From assembly GCA_021234155.1 (NCBI GenBank), contig JAJEKV010000083.1, forward strand, positions 3,254,573 through 3,318,572: 64,000 nt of DNA, given 5' to 3'. A program made the translations under genes and the position numbers. Positions 24,536 through 36,235 of this stretch are shown here, in pieces (the stretch's first letter is position 1; each line of letters starts with the position of its first letter). The notes under the pieces are model-generated. The model was not told the DNA's origin. It ran no database searches and saw nothing but the letters and a program-made list of their open reading frames with translations. The DNA comes from Isoetes taiwanensis. Taxonomy: Eukaryota > Streptophyta > Lycopodiopsida > Isoetales > Isoetaceae.

Positions 24536-25018
24536 ATGCAAACACGTGTCTTGAAGCACGTGTCCAACAAGTTCGCCACCTATCTTGAATATGTCTTGAA
24601 CACACTAAAGTCTTGTGAAAAACATACATAATATTAGAACCAAAATACATTATGTCATCATGAACAACACTCTATGAGAGGCATAAATTAACTAATTATT
24701 GAGATTAGAACTATTGTTAAATTTTTCATATGTCCATATGTAATAGTCAGTCCAACACCTAATTTTACCCCTAGAGACCTATAAACCATTAGAAATGAGA
24801 GGTCCAATTTTCAAAAAAAGTAGTGGACAAACCATTATTCAAAAGGGCTGTGGACAAGAAGAAAATATTAAGATATTCATAAAAAAACAAGGGCACAAAA
24901 AGACAAAAGCCCTAGCCGAGGTCTAGAATATCCTTATCCTCAAAAAGCATTAAATGTACAAGTTTGAAAATTTGGAGGTCTGGCTATGGCGGCAGAGGGC
25001 TGGCCCATGGGGCTGCTT
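24536..25018. other. Intergenic, 3' side of the F-box gene
   Basis: A/T-rich, no recognised element. It should contain the 3' UTR of the minus-strand F-box gene, but no unambiguous poly(A) signal is visible. Confidence 0.4.
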
Positions 25019-26239
25019 TCATGGCAGAAGATGAGGCTTGGGCTCCAAGGCAACTCCGACGAGGTGCATGTTTCTGTGGTTGGGAAACAGAGGGTCCTGC
25101 GGAAGCCAGTGCCATTTTTTTTGGCCCAAATCTAAGGCCACAGCCCTTGGACTCTTGTGGCTCGTAATACAGATCAAATCTTCGTCAATCCCGCAGCAAA
25201 CAAGTGGGCTATGGCACAAATTTTCTTCTCCGATCTCCTCCAGCATTTGTTCCGGTAGTTTTTCTATCTCAATCCATTCCATTTCAACTTCCTTTTGCCC
25301 CAAAATCCCCTGTTCTTTACCTATTTTAGCATAATTTCCTTTGGGCCTCAGCTCCCAGATCGTAATGCTTTCTATCTTTAAATGTTGCTGGATCTTTCCT
25401 ACCAACAAAATATTGTTCTGTTGACGGACTAGCGATGGCGAAACAAGCTTTGTGGGCATCTCAACCCTAATCTTGCTCCAGCGTCCATTTTCCGCATCAA
25501 ATGCTACCACTCCCAATGGCATTTCAACTAAAGAATAGAAAACAGATCCGCAGCAGATTCCTGGATCAGAGCTAAAGTTAGCATCTGGCAACGGATTTGC
25601 AGCCATTTTCCAAGAATTTGTCTCTGAATCATAAATCTCAGTATAGAGAGTATAAACACGGGGATTGAATGGCTGAGCCCCGTCTTCTCCAGCAACCAAA
25701 ATCTTGTATGAATCAGAATTAGTATCCGTAATAAGACTAACCTTATGGATCAAACTGACCTTGAGAGTGGCAGGAAGAGCTCTCAAGGACTGATTAAATG
25801 GATTACACATATACAGAACCTTGCATTCTGTAACTTGATTTCCATAGCAAAGAAAACCCCCTCCAGCAGCCACAACAGACATTGGTGGGGAATAAAAAGG
25901 AAGAACAATGCTAGGTGCAGGAACCAAGCTCCATTTTCCATGCATGAAATCAAAGAGACAGACCTCTTTGCCAGAAGTGCACATAAGAAATCTAGTCTTC
26001 CTTGCCCTTTTGCTGGATTCTGTAGTGGATCTGCACTGCATAGATGTTAAAGCATCCAAAAAAGACTCTGAATTCCATTCCTTGCATACTAACTTCATTC
26101 TACAAAGGCTGAGAATAGGAAGCCTGACCAAAATTTCGCTTATGCAGTCCTTTGGAAGACTACTGCTTCTTGGGAGCTCTTTAAATTGCTCTTCTGATGG
26201 TAAGGATCCATTAGAATCATAAGCATCTTGGTATCTCAT
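25019..26239 (-). CDS. F-box protein with kelch-like C-terminal region
   Basis: A single uninterrupted 406-codon frame. An F-box lies near residues 27-62 (LPKDCISEILVRLPILSL, then LVCKEWN). Such a domain binds SKP1 in SCF ubiquitin ligases. The rest has beta-propeller-like features: VCLFDFMHGKWSL, LYMCNPFNQSLRALP, EIYDSETNSWKM, GVVAFDAENGRWSK and AVALDLGQKKWHWLP, each a hydrophobic strand ending in the kelch-type W. That part would recruit the substrate, which cannot be named. The start is supported by an in-frame TGA six codons upstream. The length fits plant F-box/kelch proteins, and no intron is needed. It is one of only two intact genes here. Subfamily is uncertain. Confidence 0.88.
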   Translation of the reverse strand: MRYQDAYDSNGSLPSEEQFKELPRSSSLPKDCISEILVRLPILSLCRMKLVCKEWNSESFLDALTSMQCRSTTESSKRARKTRFLMCTSGKEVCLFDFMHGKWSLVPAPSIVLPFYSPPMSVVAAGGGFLCYGNQVTECKVLYMCNPFNQSLRALPATLKVSLIHKVSLITDTNSDSYKILVAGEDGAQPFNPRVYTLYTEIYDSETNSWKMAANPLPDANFSSDPGICCGSVFYSLVEMPLGVVAFDAENGRWSKIRVEMPTKLVSPSLVRQQNNILLVGKIQQHLKIESITIWELRPKGNYAKIGKEQGILGQKEVEMEWIEIEKLPEQMLEEIGEENLCHSPLVCCGIDEDLICITSHKSPRAVALDLGQKKWHWLPQDPLFPNHRNMHLVGVALEPKPHLLP

Positions 26240-27650
26240 AAATCTGCTACTTCTTCAGCAGATCTTGGACAATTTGGCAAAAGCAGAGATGACTTGATTG
26301 GCCTGTGATAGACTGGATGTGACCTTTGCAAGGAAAAATTTACAGTGATCACTTGTCAAAGCAGAGTAGACCTATGACTTGGGTGCGCGTAACAGGCTTT
26401 AATAAATAAAATTAAAATGCTCCAGAGGCCTTAAAGTGCTGGCTCTGAATATTAGATTCTTAAAGCAGGCCAAATGCTCTGAATCTGAATGCTGAAGCTT
26501 CACGAGAAAAATAACTCTGAACCACCAATCTATGGCTTTCTCTTTTTAATTCAAGACAAAGTCACAGAGCCACCTGCCTTGGCCAATATCTCATGCCAAA
26601 TCCGAATATATCAGGAATCCAAAACTTGGCCAAGCATCAGACAAGATTCTTCAAAATGTGGCAGAAGTTAAAAAAAATTGGCAGAAAAGCAGTGACGTAA
26701 ATAAGAAAACGGTGCTTTTGCTTTCTAACTCCTAACAGTGCTAAAAGCAAGCCTATATAAACTGCTCAAGGGGGCGTAGCCCCTCTTTAATTCAACACAG
26801 AAACTCTGGACCACGAATTTGGTCCCTTATATACTGCAAATCAGAAGTAAGAAAGTGATTCTTCACAGTAAAATCAAGACAGGACTAACAGACAGGGCCA
26901 AGAAGAGGCATATTCTAGTTGCTGCAAACAACGTCCATCTCCATCAAATCAAAGGCTGAGAGCAGTCCACTGAAGGCAAGATGGAGCATAAGACCAGATT
27001 TAGCAGCTCTGGGCCCCCACTATACGAGCCAAGAATCTGGCGGCCCACTAAGGCAGAATTATGAGCACATCTCCTGCATCAAGAAATGCTATTCATCAGA
27101 ATCAAATCTACCCAAAAACCCAGTTGAAAAATTTCCATGACCGACCAATTTTTACCACTCTTTGAAGGTTTTGGCCCCCAAGTGTTGATGATAATATCCA
27201 TTTGCGAGCTTGTTTTGAAGAACCCAACTCAGATTTCATCCCAAATCTGGTTATAAAGGCGTGGAAAAGCTCAGGTAGGAAGGAAAAGCAGGGAAATATG
27301 CACTAAAATAATGGGATGGATAATCCACGCACCTGATTTGGTCAGAAGGGATAGGAATGCCAGGTGCAATGTACTGGAGGGTCAAAGAGTGTGGCCATGG
27401 GGCAGCCAAGGGTAGATTCGTTTATTTGCTAATTAAAACCTGGTGCCTAGCCTAGTGTAGGGCCTTCTTTCTAGTCCTCCCTGAACTGTGGGGTCCGGCA
27501 TACTGTATCCTCCACATATGCCTTTGAAAAAATCTCTCATTTGTTCCTGCATCCACAACAAGTTGTGACAATCTTTCATCCACATGGCCACAATAATTCA
27601 TCCTCATGTTTGTACTGGTTCCCCATCGTCCCATTATTTTTTTTATAATC
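26240..27650. other. Upstream region of the F-box gene, no gene recognised
   Basis: Presumed promoter and 5' UTR on the minus strand. The short open frames on the plus strand are not protein-like. No repeat relation to the rest of the window was noticed. Confidence 0.45.
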
Positions 27651-28980
27651 CAATCCTATTCTTCTTTGCATGTTGTATCATTCAATACCATTCTCCTTCT
27701 GTATATTATATCATTCGATTCAATTCTTAATTCTTTGCGTGCTTATCTAGTTTCTTTTCTTTTCTTTTTCTTGTGACTTACATGATGTATCTCTTGCATG
27801 TCTTTGGCAATGGCTTTGCTGCCATGGTTGCCATGGCTTTGTGGGTAATATTTTTTCTTTTTTAAGGACGTAGATATATTATTATAAGATAGATAGATAG
27901 ATAGATAGATAGATAAATAGTATTTTTTACGTCATGCCACATTGGCAACATCTTTTATATCAAGAAAAAATTGTAATATGGGACTAGAAGCCTAACGAAA
28001 TGGTCCACTAAACAGAGCCACCCATAAACAGTCAATGTCAAATAGGTTGTCCTACTTTGAGGCGCTCAGTAGCCTCATCGAAATCAACATGCTCTCTTAC
28101 ACTCACTTCATTATCAATAGACATCATGTTTCATAGATGGAGACATCATCCTCGCATCAAAAGTATGCTTCTTCTTGACGGTCATCCATTTAGTTTCATG
28201 CCATGACTCCTTTGAACATCGATCACCACTACCATTGGACATAGCCTCATCACACCATGGACACATGATTGTGGTTATATTACCCTGCCAAAGCTAATGA
28301 CTTGGTCTACATTTATATATTCTTTATTTCATTCCAATGGTGGAGGATGGCATCGTCACCCTATGACGTTCTGCTGGTGACGAGAGGCTCTACAACGTGT
28401 TACAATCTGAGTGATTGGAGATCTAGGTGTTAAGAACCATGTGAGGCAATTGTTTCACCTTGGGAGGACATGGGCTCGAAAGGAATGTATGGACACATGT
28501 CTACATAAAGCTTGTCAACTTCCATTCTATATATACAAATCTTCTTTTGTATGTCTTTGAATTCAATTCTGAATTCTTTTCTTGCTTTTCTTTTCCTTTC
28601 AACTTACATAATTTAGCTTTTGCATGTTTTTGGCAATGAACTTGCTACCATGTTTGTCTCTGTTGCACTAGGTCGATGGGACTTGGCTACTAAGCATGAT
28701 CATGGTTATATTAACCTACCAATTGACTTGGTTTACATCATAAATTCTTTATTTGATTCCAATGGTGGAGGATGGCATCATCACCCCATGATGTTCTACT
28801 AGTGACGAGAGTCGCTACAACGTGTTGCCGTTTGAATGGTTCAGCTCTAGGTGTTAAGAACCATGCAAGACAATTGTTGCACCTGGGAGGACATGGGCTC
28901 CAAAGGAATGTATGGTACACCTGTCTGATACTGCATAAAGCTTGTCAACTTTCATTTATGTTGGATGTCTAAAGGTAGCA
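27651..28980. repeat. Block duplication, unequal units
   Basis: Unit 1 (about 27720-28545) and unit 2 (about 28558-28975) share the words around tttggcaatg, then attccaatggtggaggatggcat, then aggacatgggctc and aaagcttgtcaact, in that order. Unit 2 lacks about 400 bp of the middle. No protein is recognisable, although short frames pass through both units. Confidence 0.75.
27887..27918. repeat. GATA microsatellite
   Basis: About eight perfect or near-perfect gata units, ending in gataaatag. It lies inside unit 1 of the block duplication and is absent from unit 2. Confidence 0.95.
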
Positions 28981-29442
28981 TCTTGATATTCTAATTGTCC
29001 TTGCTTATTGGATACACCACCAACCATTGTCTGGAGGCTAACACTCACCTTAGCCGCCACTAATTACGGCCCAGTCCCCCTTTTTTTAGTAACTTTGTCC
29101 TAGAACTGCTTAAGTAATGGGGGCATTAATTTTGACTTTGTGTTTCCTTAGTAAAATAAGATGCTTAGGATTAGGACCACAAGAAGCATGAAAGATACAT
29201 CATTAAAGGTGAGAAATACTTAAAGGTTGAGATTTGCATTGAAGAGAATCAAGTATTTTTAGTTACTCATTATAACGTAAAGTTGGGTTAGGCTTCATTC
29301 TGTCACTTTCTTTCTTCCCACATTCTACCATGTTTTTCTTTTTCAGAAATGTCTTCAAGTTAATTGCAATTCTATGTCTTCTTGCAATTCAGTTATACAA
29401 CAAATTTACTTGCAATTCAGGTATACAAAAACCCAGCCGGGG
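28981..29442. other. Intergenic stretch before the lectin relic
   Basis: A hydrophobic frame beginning at 29330 could be the worn signal peptide of the lectin relic that follows (NVFKLIAILCLLAIQ), but it does not run into the domain in frame. Otherwise nothing is recognised. Confidence 0.35.
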
Positions 29443-29880
29443 AGCACATCCACTACCCACAGCACAGGCAAAGCCTATTAGAGCAGCCCCTTCAGTTTCA
29501 AAAATTCTACCACAGTCGCATCATTCTCCACAGATTTTACCTACAAGATCTACAGACGATCGGTAGCCGAGGTCAAGGCGATGGCATGGCCTTTTTTGTT
29601 GTCGCAGATCCCAAGCCTATGGTGGGCGAGAAAGCAATGGGGCTTGGGACCGATGATACTGCCTAACCCATTTCTGGCTGTGGAATTTGATACATACAAG
29701 AATAATTCCACAAACGATCCTTTTGGAAATCATATTGGGATAGACTTGAGCAATATGACCTCTGTAGCCACTTACAACGGGAGTACGCTTCTAAACCTGC
29801 TGCAGCGGGCATGGATTGATTATGATGCTGCAACAGAGCTCCTGCAGGTGAGATTGGCAAACGAATCTTCCAACGGAACC
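29443..29880 (+). pseudogene. L-type (legume-type) lectin domain, broken
   Basis: Three pieces of a legume-lectin fold are readable in order. Frame 1 has GKAY, a stop at 29479-29481, then SSPFSFKNSTTVASFSTDF. From about 29560 the match moves to frame 3 (GDGMAFFVV). From about 29665 it returns to frame 1 with FLAVEFDTYKNN, DPFGNHIGID and AWIDYDAATELLQV. The Asp of DGMAFF and the acidic and Asn/Asp/His residues of the metal-binding segment are present. Only the first half of the usual domain of about 240 residues remains, with no kinase after it. In plants this domain is found in soluble lectins and in receptor kinases; the parent type is unknown. One stop and two compensating frameshifts make it non-functional. 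Confidence 0.85.
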
Positions 29881-29899
29881 GCCCTGCGCCCATCCCAAC

Positions 29900-30080
29900 A
29901 AGAAAAACAGAGCAAGATTCTTCAAAAACAGAGCAAGATTCCTAAATCTTCTTACCACTTCGTCCAAGTTCAGGCAAAGAAAAAACAGAAATGGCGCCAG
30001 AAACTATGACATCGGCTATGGCAAAAGGAAAAACAGAGCAAGATTCTTCAAAAACAGAGCAAGATTCTTCAAAAACTCGT
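29900..30080. repeat. Short direct repeats, aaacagagcaagattc
   Basis: The word occurs four times, paired at about 29905 and 29927 and again at about 30030 and 30052. The second pair looks like a duplicate of the first, separated by about 100 bp. It lies directly after the lectin relic and may mark the break that removed the rest of the gene. Confidence 0.8.
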
Positions 30081-30264
30081 CCAAATGCTTTCAAACTTCG
30101 TCACAATCATCCTAACACTTAGATGGCGCCACCGGAAGCAACAACGGCGATGGCGCCACCGCAAACAGGAAGATCGCCAACCAAGAACACAGACGCAACG
30201 GGAACAGAGGAAAAAAAATGAGGAAAAAAAATGACAGAATGAAGCCTAACCCAACTTCACGTTT

Positions 30265-30369
30265 GGGAAATGTCACTTTAGGTGACATTCCCACGTGTCA
30301 ACGTCGCCTCCGCGCTAACGCGCGTCGGCAACGTTTCCACGTGGGAATGTCACCTAAAGTGACATTCCC
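30265..30369. repeat. Long hairpin with 33/32-bp arms, each with internal palindrome and G-box
   Basis: The left arm (30265-30297) is the reverse complement of the right arm (30338-30369) except for one extra A. Each arm also contains the inverted word aatgtcac/gtgacatt. The inner ends carry CACGTG, a G-box core. The loop is 40 bp of CG-rich sequence. It could be a foldback MITE, but no target duplication was found. Confidence 0.85.
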
Positions 30370-32158
30370 CTATACGCAAATGCATGTCTAGGAGAAAGAT
30401 AAAATATCTACACGTCCACAAGGGACCCGCTTTAGTTACGTGGCACTCAAAGAATATTACTACACATCAACCTCATAGATTAAAATTGACATCTTGAGAT
30501 CTCAATTACCACATGCGTGCACACAGTTTATTTCGAAATTAGTTTATCTCGGGCGTTGCAAGCATTCAACATTCGTCCATCCTTATCTTAACATACGTAA
30601 GAACTATACGATCATTTTTTAAAATATTATACCTAAGATGCTTTGTTATAATCTTGACATGTTACCATATTTTGTTCCCATTCGCTTCTTTAGAAAATGT
30701 TTAAACATGTATTATGGAGCTTTTATTTTTCCTTTCTCAGATCCATGCTCTCCAGCTGCAATTTAAATCGCCTAAGTGACACGTGTTTCTTGCAATTATT
30801 GGTCGCTGGATAGAGGAGAAAATGAGAAATCTTAGCCTTGAAATTCTTACAGGTAATAAAGGGCAATTAATGGGACTAACTTTATGACACATGTCACCAA
30901 ACTTTAATGACTGAATGATTTTTATTGTCTACTGAGAGCAATCAGTACATAAGACCAAAAAAAAAACACAACAAGTATATTACTTTTCGGATTAAAAAAA
31001 ACCCCGTAATGAATGTTTGAATGACATATCTTATAGTAATTAAGGTCACATTAAATGCTTACAAAGTACTTCAAATGCTGTAATTTGCAATGAATGTGTA
31101 AGAACTGAGCGGGGCTAATGTCATTGGACTCGACTTGTCGAGAGCTTTTCAAAGGATAGTAGTTTGATATCATTTCATCATAGTACAATATCGCACCATT
31201 GTTTACAAGACAAGCTTACAAAATTTGAAGAATCTCACAGATATGAAGGAATCTTAAAGATTTTTTCCAAGGAATTTGAGGGAATTTTCACATAATATTG
31301 GAGAATCCTAGGGTCATCGTGAGCTTTTAAAAGAGTGAGAAGGAGGTCAAGGAATGTTGAGGATACCTAACGGAATTTCAAAAAATCCACGAGAATATTG
31401 ATGGAATCCAATGGGATATTGGATGAGAATGACCTCAAGAATTGCAAGGAATCTTGGAGAATTTGATAGAATCTTGTGGAATTAACAAGGATCTCAAGGG
31501 CATTTCCAAAGAATCTTAGGGAATCTAGAGGAAGCTTCATAAAATTTAAGTATAACCTGTGCCAAAATGTCAGCAAAACAAAGGCGATTGAAATCCCGTG
31601 TCTCTAAGGATGTCTTTTGCATTGTTGCGGCAGATACAATTCAAACCAGTACTTGTGTCGATAAAGAAAAAGGTTGCTGCACTTGTAAGAAGCTAATTAT
31701 TGTGCATTTAACTGCCATTTAAAAGGGAGCAGAGATTAAATACTAGGTAATGTTCATGGGGAGTTCTCCCGACGAGACATCACGACTGATGGAGCCACGT
31801 GTAATGCAAAGTCTGCCGTGCCACCAACTTTTGAAGGGGTAAAGCTCCTCCTCACGAAAATTACCAAGCGTAATGCCATGTTTTGGCTCAAATTGCACTG
31901 CCTATCTACCCTATCATCTTTGCAATTTCACCTTGTAATAATGGTAAAAAAGAGGGCATATTTTGAGCTAAACATGCATCATGCTAAGAAATTAATGGAT
32001 GTCGAAGGAGTAGGAGTCCTTGAGGACGCTGGAGAAGACGGTGCCAGGCGGTTTTTGGTGTATCTCCCTCATCGGGGGTCAGATTGGAGCGATTTTTGGT
32101 GCGTTGGAAAGTTGTCTCGGTGAGCTTTCCATTGGTGTATGGCATCAGATATTTCATC
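30370..32158. other. A/T-rich stretch without genes
   Basis: No gene recognised. From about 31230 to 31560 the sequence is purine-rich, with the word ggaat recurring at short, irregular intervals (roughly twenty times), like a worn simple repeat. Sequence near 31820-32160 probably belongs to the 5' part of the LINE that follows. Confidence 0.45.
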
Positions 32159-32159
32159 A

Positions 32160-32339
32160 CATCTAGCTATGCCGGATTGCAGCACTTCCTATTAATGCCT
32201 CAATTGGCCTCCAATTGCCAGCAAACTCTCGGCTTAATCCTTTAGCTCTTGATGGTGTACCTTCTGCCTCACTTTATGATCTACATCAATTTTCTCCTCT
32301 TCCTTCATCTCAGTTTGTTCCTGCTTCTCTCAACCCCCC
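32160..32339 (+). pseudogene. LINE ORF1, 5' part, cut off by the gypsy insertion
   Basis: An open frame rich in Ser, Pro and Leu (LPANSRLNPLALDGVPSAS, then SLYDLHQFSPLPSSQFVPAS) stops exactly at the gypsy LTR. A similar Ser/Pro/Ala-rich frame resumes at 38253 after the other LTR and leads into the ORF1 domain. The composition on both sides supports one interrupted ORF1, although its true start is not defined. Confidence 0.6.
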
Positions 32340-32846
32340 CGTCACGAACCTACTCGAAAACAAGGAAAAATATGTGGAAAATACGCAAGAAATACGCCAA
32401 GATCGGCAAAGAATCTGATATATGAATAGGAATCAAGAATACAATGGCCTCAAGGCAAGCGTGAACACGCGATGCCTAGAAGGCTCAAGACCGGGCGCTG
32501 AACCGAATGGTTTGACAAGAAGGAGGTGCCTTCTTATATATCTAAGCCAACGGTCAGGATCGAGCCACTCCAATGGATGAGATCGCGCCAAGTGTCGAGC
32601 ATGCATATTTAGGTTCTAGAATATTCTAGAACCTCCTGGAGAAAGTCCCAGATATAAGGAAGACATGAAGGAATATCTTCAATAAATATTGATGGCGCAC
32701 TTGGCAAGGATGTGTGACTCGCAACTGGAAGGTTGCGAGTTCAAACCCTGTCTTTTGCAACTACCCTTTTGCATCCGTGTGACGACCATCTTTTATACAT
32801 ACGAGTATAATGTTCGTATGATACGAATATTCGTATGGTCGTCACA
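32340..32846 (-). mobile_element. Ty3/gypsy element, 3' LTR (left end in window)
   Basis: About 507 bp matching 37760-38252. The minus-strand start TGTGACGACC is at 32846 and the end ..GGTTCGTGACG at 32340, where the last A of the expected CA has changed. The purine-rich tract aggagggggatgg (32847-32859, minus strand) abuts it, as a polypurine tract should abut a 3' LTR. It contains the heat shock element at 32611-32634 and a tRNA-like stretch near 32695-32765 with gagttcaaaccc resembling a pol III B box, read on the plus strand. Confidence 0.88.
32611..32634. promoter_or_regulatory. Perfect four-unit heat shock element in the 3' LTR
   Basis: A 24-bp perfect palindrome with core TTCtaGAAtaTTCtaGAA: four alternating nGAAn units in register, the optimal binding site for trimeric heat shock factors. 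A TATA-like atatataag (minus strand) lies about 70 bp further along the transcription direction. Confidence 0.8.
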
Positions 32847-35709
32847 CCATCCCCCTCCTACGACGGCGACGAGTCCTCGAAGCTGGTGCCGGAGTACTCA
32901 AACTTGGCTTATCTGGGTAACGTCGGTGAAACTCCGCAATTTTATCAGGAGCATTACTCAGATTCTCGGCGGGCTCCCAGGTTCTATCTCTTGGCGAGTA
33001 ACCTTCCCAATCGACAAAGTAATACAATCAACAACAAAGAAACTTGGAGTCCAGAATCTCTCGAATTTCGAACTCCTCATGATCATCAATTTCTACTGGT
33101 GGTGGCGGCGGAGGAACGCGATCTGGGAAAGTATTGGCTGTATAGGGCTCCAATAGCGAAACATGAAATACTAGATGAAGCCGAACAGCTGGAGGGAGCT
33201 CGACCCGGAATGCTACATTGCTGATCTGAGCCGTGATCCGGTAAGGACCAAAGCGACGATAGTCAAGCTTATTGCAGGGACGTGAGGTAGGAAGGTCCCT
33301 ACGAAGAAGCCAGACAAGGTCACCAACGTGAAACTTAGGAGCTTCCTGCCGATACAAATCAGCATAATGCCGATAGCGCCCTCGTGTTCTGAAGAAGATG
33401 ATGTCAAGATCCAATTGAAGAGCCTGGAGTTTCTCAAGTCGAGACTCGGCACTAGGATTGATCGAGTCACTACCAGCGATGCTAAGAGACCAACGAGGAT
33501 GCTGACCAGAGTTTAGAAAGAATGGAGTCTGGCCAGTGGAAGCATGTACTGAGTTATTATAGGCAAACTCAGCTAGTGGAAGATAATTGACCCAATCATC
33601 CTTCTGGTAACTGATAAAGCACCTTAAATATTGCTCCGTAGTCCGATTAGTAAGCCTCCGGCCGCCCATTACTTTCTTCGGATGATGACCAGATGTCAAT
33701 GAGCTGTTGATATGCAATAACTCTAAAAGCCTCTTCCAAAACCCGCGACGAACCGTGGGTCCACTTTATCACGACGATAGTACGTGCAAACCGTGAAGTC
33801 TGGCTACTTCACGAAGAAGAAGATCCGCTGTTGCCTCACTGGTGATGGTGATGTTGCAAAGAATAAAATAAGTCATCTTAGAAAAACGATCAACAACAAC
33901 CATGATGGCATCATAACCCCGAGAGACTGGCAACTCCCGAATAAAGTCTATAGAAATGCTCTTCCAAGGTCCATCCGTATCGCGCTGGGTGAAAAAGGCC
34001 ACGGGGAAGATGCCTTGGAACCTTCGCCGATAGCGAGTGTCACGATCAAATAAAAGCTCGACAGAGCGATTTGAAGCCTCCAGCCACCAATACTCTCAAC
34101 TAATAAGTTCAAGAGTCTTGGCTACTCCAAAGTGTCCGCCATAGGTGAATCATGGCAAGCCCGAGAACCCAGAGCCTAAAAGCACCATCCAAAGACATAC
34201 GTAAGCCCATCATGGAACAAGAGTCCATCTCGAACCTCAAAACGATCATCATAGTCCGATCGATTTGCCGAGAAGATGATGCCGAGCTAAGGTGTGAGAA
34301 TACATCTTGAGCCAATGGATCGGAGGGCGTAGATGCTCGAATGCACTCCAACAAGGCTATATCATGAGGCCTCTAACAAAGTGAAGGCTATAAGCTAGAA
34401 CCCATCAGGCCCTAGAATAACCGCGGATTGATGGTCAATGCGGGATCACCTATCTTGGGCTCAAGGTAGGAGCCGCCGAGACAAGGCATCGCTTCCTTGG
34501 AGGGATCCAGGTGGTACTTGATCACGAAAATCATACTTGAGTATGCCACCGGCCTGTTTACGGTTGAGCACTCAAAACATACCGAAAATATTCTAGATTT
34601 CGATGATCTTGTAGATCAGACCTTATAAGGAGATCCCTCCAGAAAACATCTCCACTCTTCGAAAGAATCCACTATTGCCAACAACTTCTTGTCATAAATG
34701 GGGTAGTTGATCTCAACAACAAAACTTCCCTCGAAAGTGATAGGCAATCAGATGCAATTCATGGTCACCCCCCTCCCATGACAGGATCCCACCAAGCACA
34801 AAATCAGAAGCATCTGCTTCGACAACATATGGGCGCAAAGGATCTGCATGAGCAGCGCTGTGGTGAAAGCATACTTCAGGGTAACAAAAGCAGATTCTGC
34901 TTCTACAGTCCATTCAAATGGCATGTCCTTAACCGTGAGGCGTGTCAAAGGAAGGGCAATCGCCGAATATCCCGAATGAAATGCCGATAGAAATTGGCAA
35001 AGCCGAGAAAACACTGAACATCTCGAACGGAAGAAGGTGTTTGCCATTCCAGAACAGTGCTAACCTTTTTGGGTCCATAGAGACTCCATGTGGAGTGACG
35101 CGATAGCCAAGGAACTCCACATTATCATGCTCGAACTGACACTTCTCAAGTTTGGCATATAACCCATGCTCACAAAGCTTCTGAAGGACCTGTCAAACAT
35201 GCCTCTCATGTTCTTCGAGAGTCTTAGAATAAATAAGAATATCATCCAGATAGATGATAAGAAAAGTGTCCAAGAACTCTCGAAAAATATCATTGGCCAT
35301 ATGTTGGAATACTGCTGGAGCATTGGTAAGTCCAAACGGCATAATTGTGTACTCGAAATGGCCATACCGAGTACGAAAAACCGTTTTCCACCCATCACCC
35401 TCCTGGATCCGAATAAGATTGTACGCAGCCCGAAGATCAATCTTCGTAAAATAATGCGCACCTTGAAGTCGCTCCAACAACTCGATCGAGAAAAGCTGGA
35501 TACCGATTCTAAGATTGTGATTTTGTTGAGGCCGTGATAATCAATCCACCGCATCGCAAATAATCATCCTTCTTTTTTGTGAGAAGATATGCGCCCCAAC
35601 AGGGACCGAAATGTCGAATGAAGCCATTGGCTAGATTCTCTTCAATATAATCCCGCAAAACCTTCAACTCAGCGGGAGATAGACCATATATCAGACCATA
35701 TGGCGGCAT
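32842..35709 (-). pseudogene. Ty3/gypsy chromovirus pol: RT, RNase H, integrase, chromodomain
   Basis: Minus-strand order is as in chromoviruses. The RT (35709-35060) has [17 protein letters not shown] and YLDDILIYS. RNase H (35047-34713) has VVEADASDFVLGGIL. The integrase (about 34002-33200) has SIDFIRELPVSRGYD and VVVDRFSKM, then a frameshifted VDPRFVAGF segment. At the place where the catalytic Glu is expected (usual TER before VNRTLEQYLR), the sequence is RRLTNRTTEQYLR, so that Glu seems lost. HVGDLVWLL and the chromodomain YYFVDWEGYSPRDRTWEP (33027-32900) close it. At least ten stops and frameshifts divide the polyprotein, so it is dead. Confidence 0.92.
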
Positions 35710-35964
35710 GGTCCCCGGCTACAAATCAATAGAACAATCATATGGGCGATGCTCTAGGAGTTTGCTGGCCTTGACTTTGTCAAAAACATCATAGAAGTCG
35801 CCATATTTATCTGGGAGCATTGGAGCAGACTTCGCTGGTGCCGAGCTAGCCGACAGGTGAACCTGGATTGCAAACACCGAACTTCGATCTTGCCTTCTAG
35901 ATTTATCGAACTCGCGAAGAGAAATCTTCGAGATACAGAACTCGAGAGCATGAAGAAGCCGCTA

Positions 35965-36235
35965 CAAAAGCGTGAGCAGAACATGAGCAGAACATGAACG
36001 TGAGCAGGAGTAACCGAACATGAACCGATCAAGAACCGGAGGAGGAACAAGGACCGGAGCAGAAATCAGGACTGAGCAAGAACCGGAGCAGGAACAGATC
36101 GAGCAAGAACTGGAGCAGAGCGTAAACCGGAATCGAGCAGAGCATAAACTAGAGCCGGACATCATCAAGAATATGGTTAGAATTGGGGCATGAACCGGAG
36201 CGTAGGCAAGAGTCGAATCGTAACATAGAACAGAA
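35965..36235. repeat. Degenerate tandem repeat inside the gypsy element
   Basis: A motif near gaaccggagcagga recurs roughly every 12-18 bp, together with agcagaacatga variants. It lies between the protease and RT segments, in the part that would be a spacer. It accounts for the odd serine/cysteine-rich open frames predicted here. Confidence 0.75.

Noticed and set aside
25038-26222. Plus-strand frames of about 100 codons
   Set aside because: Antisense shadows of the F-box gene.
29581-30009. 142-codon protein gene
   Set aside because: Only part of it (about 29665-29860) matches the lectin domain; its start and end are unrelated frames produced by indels.
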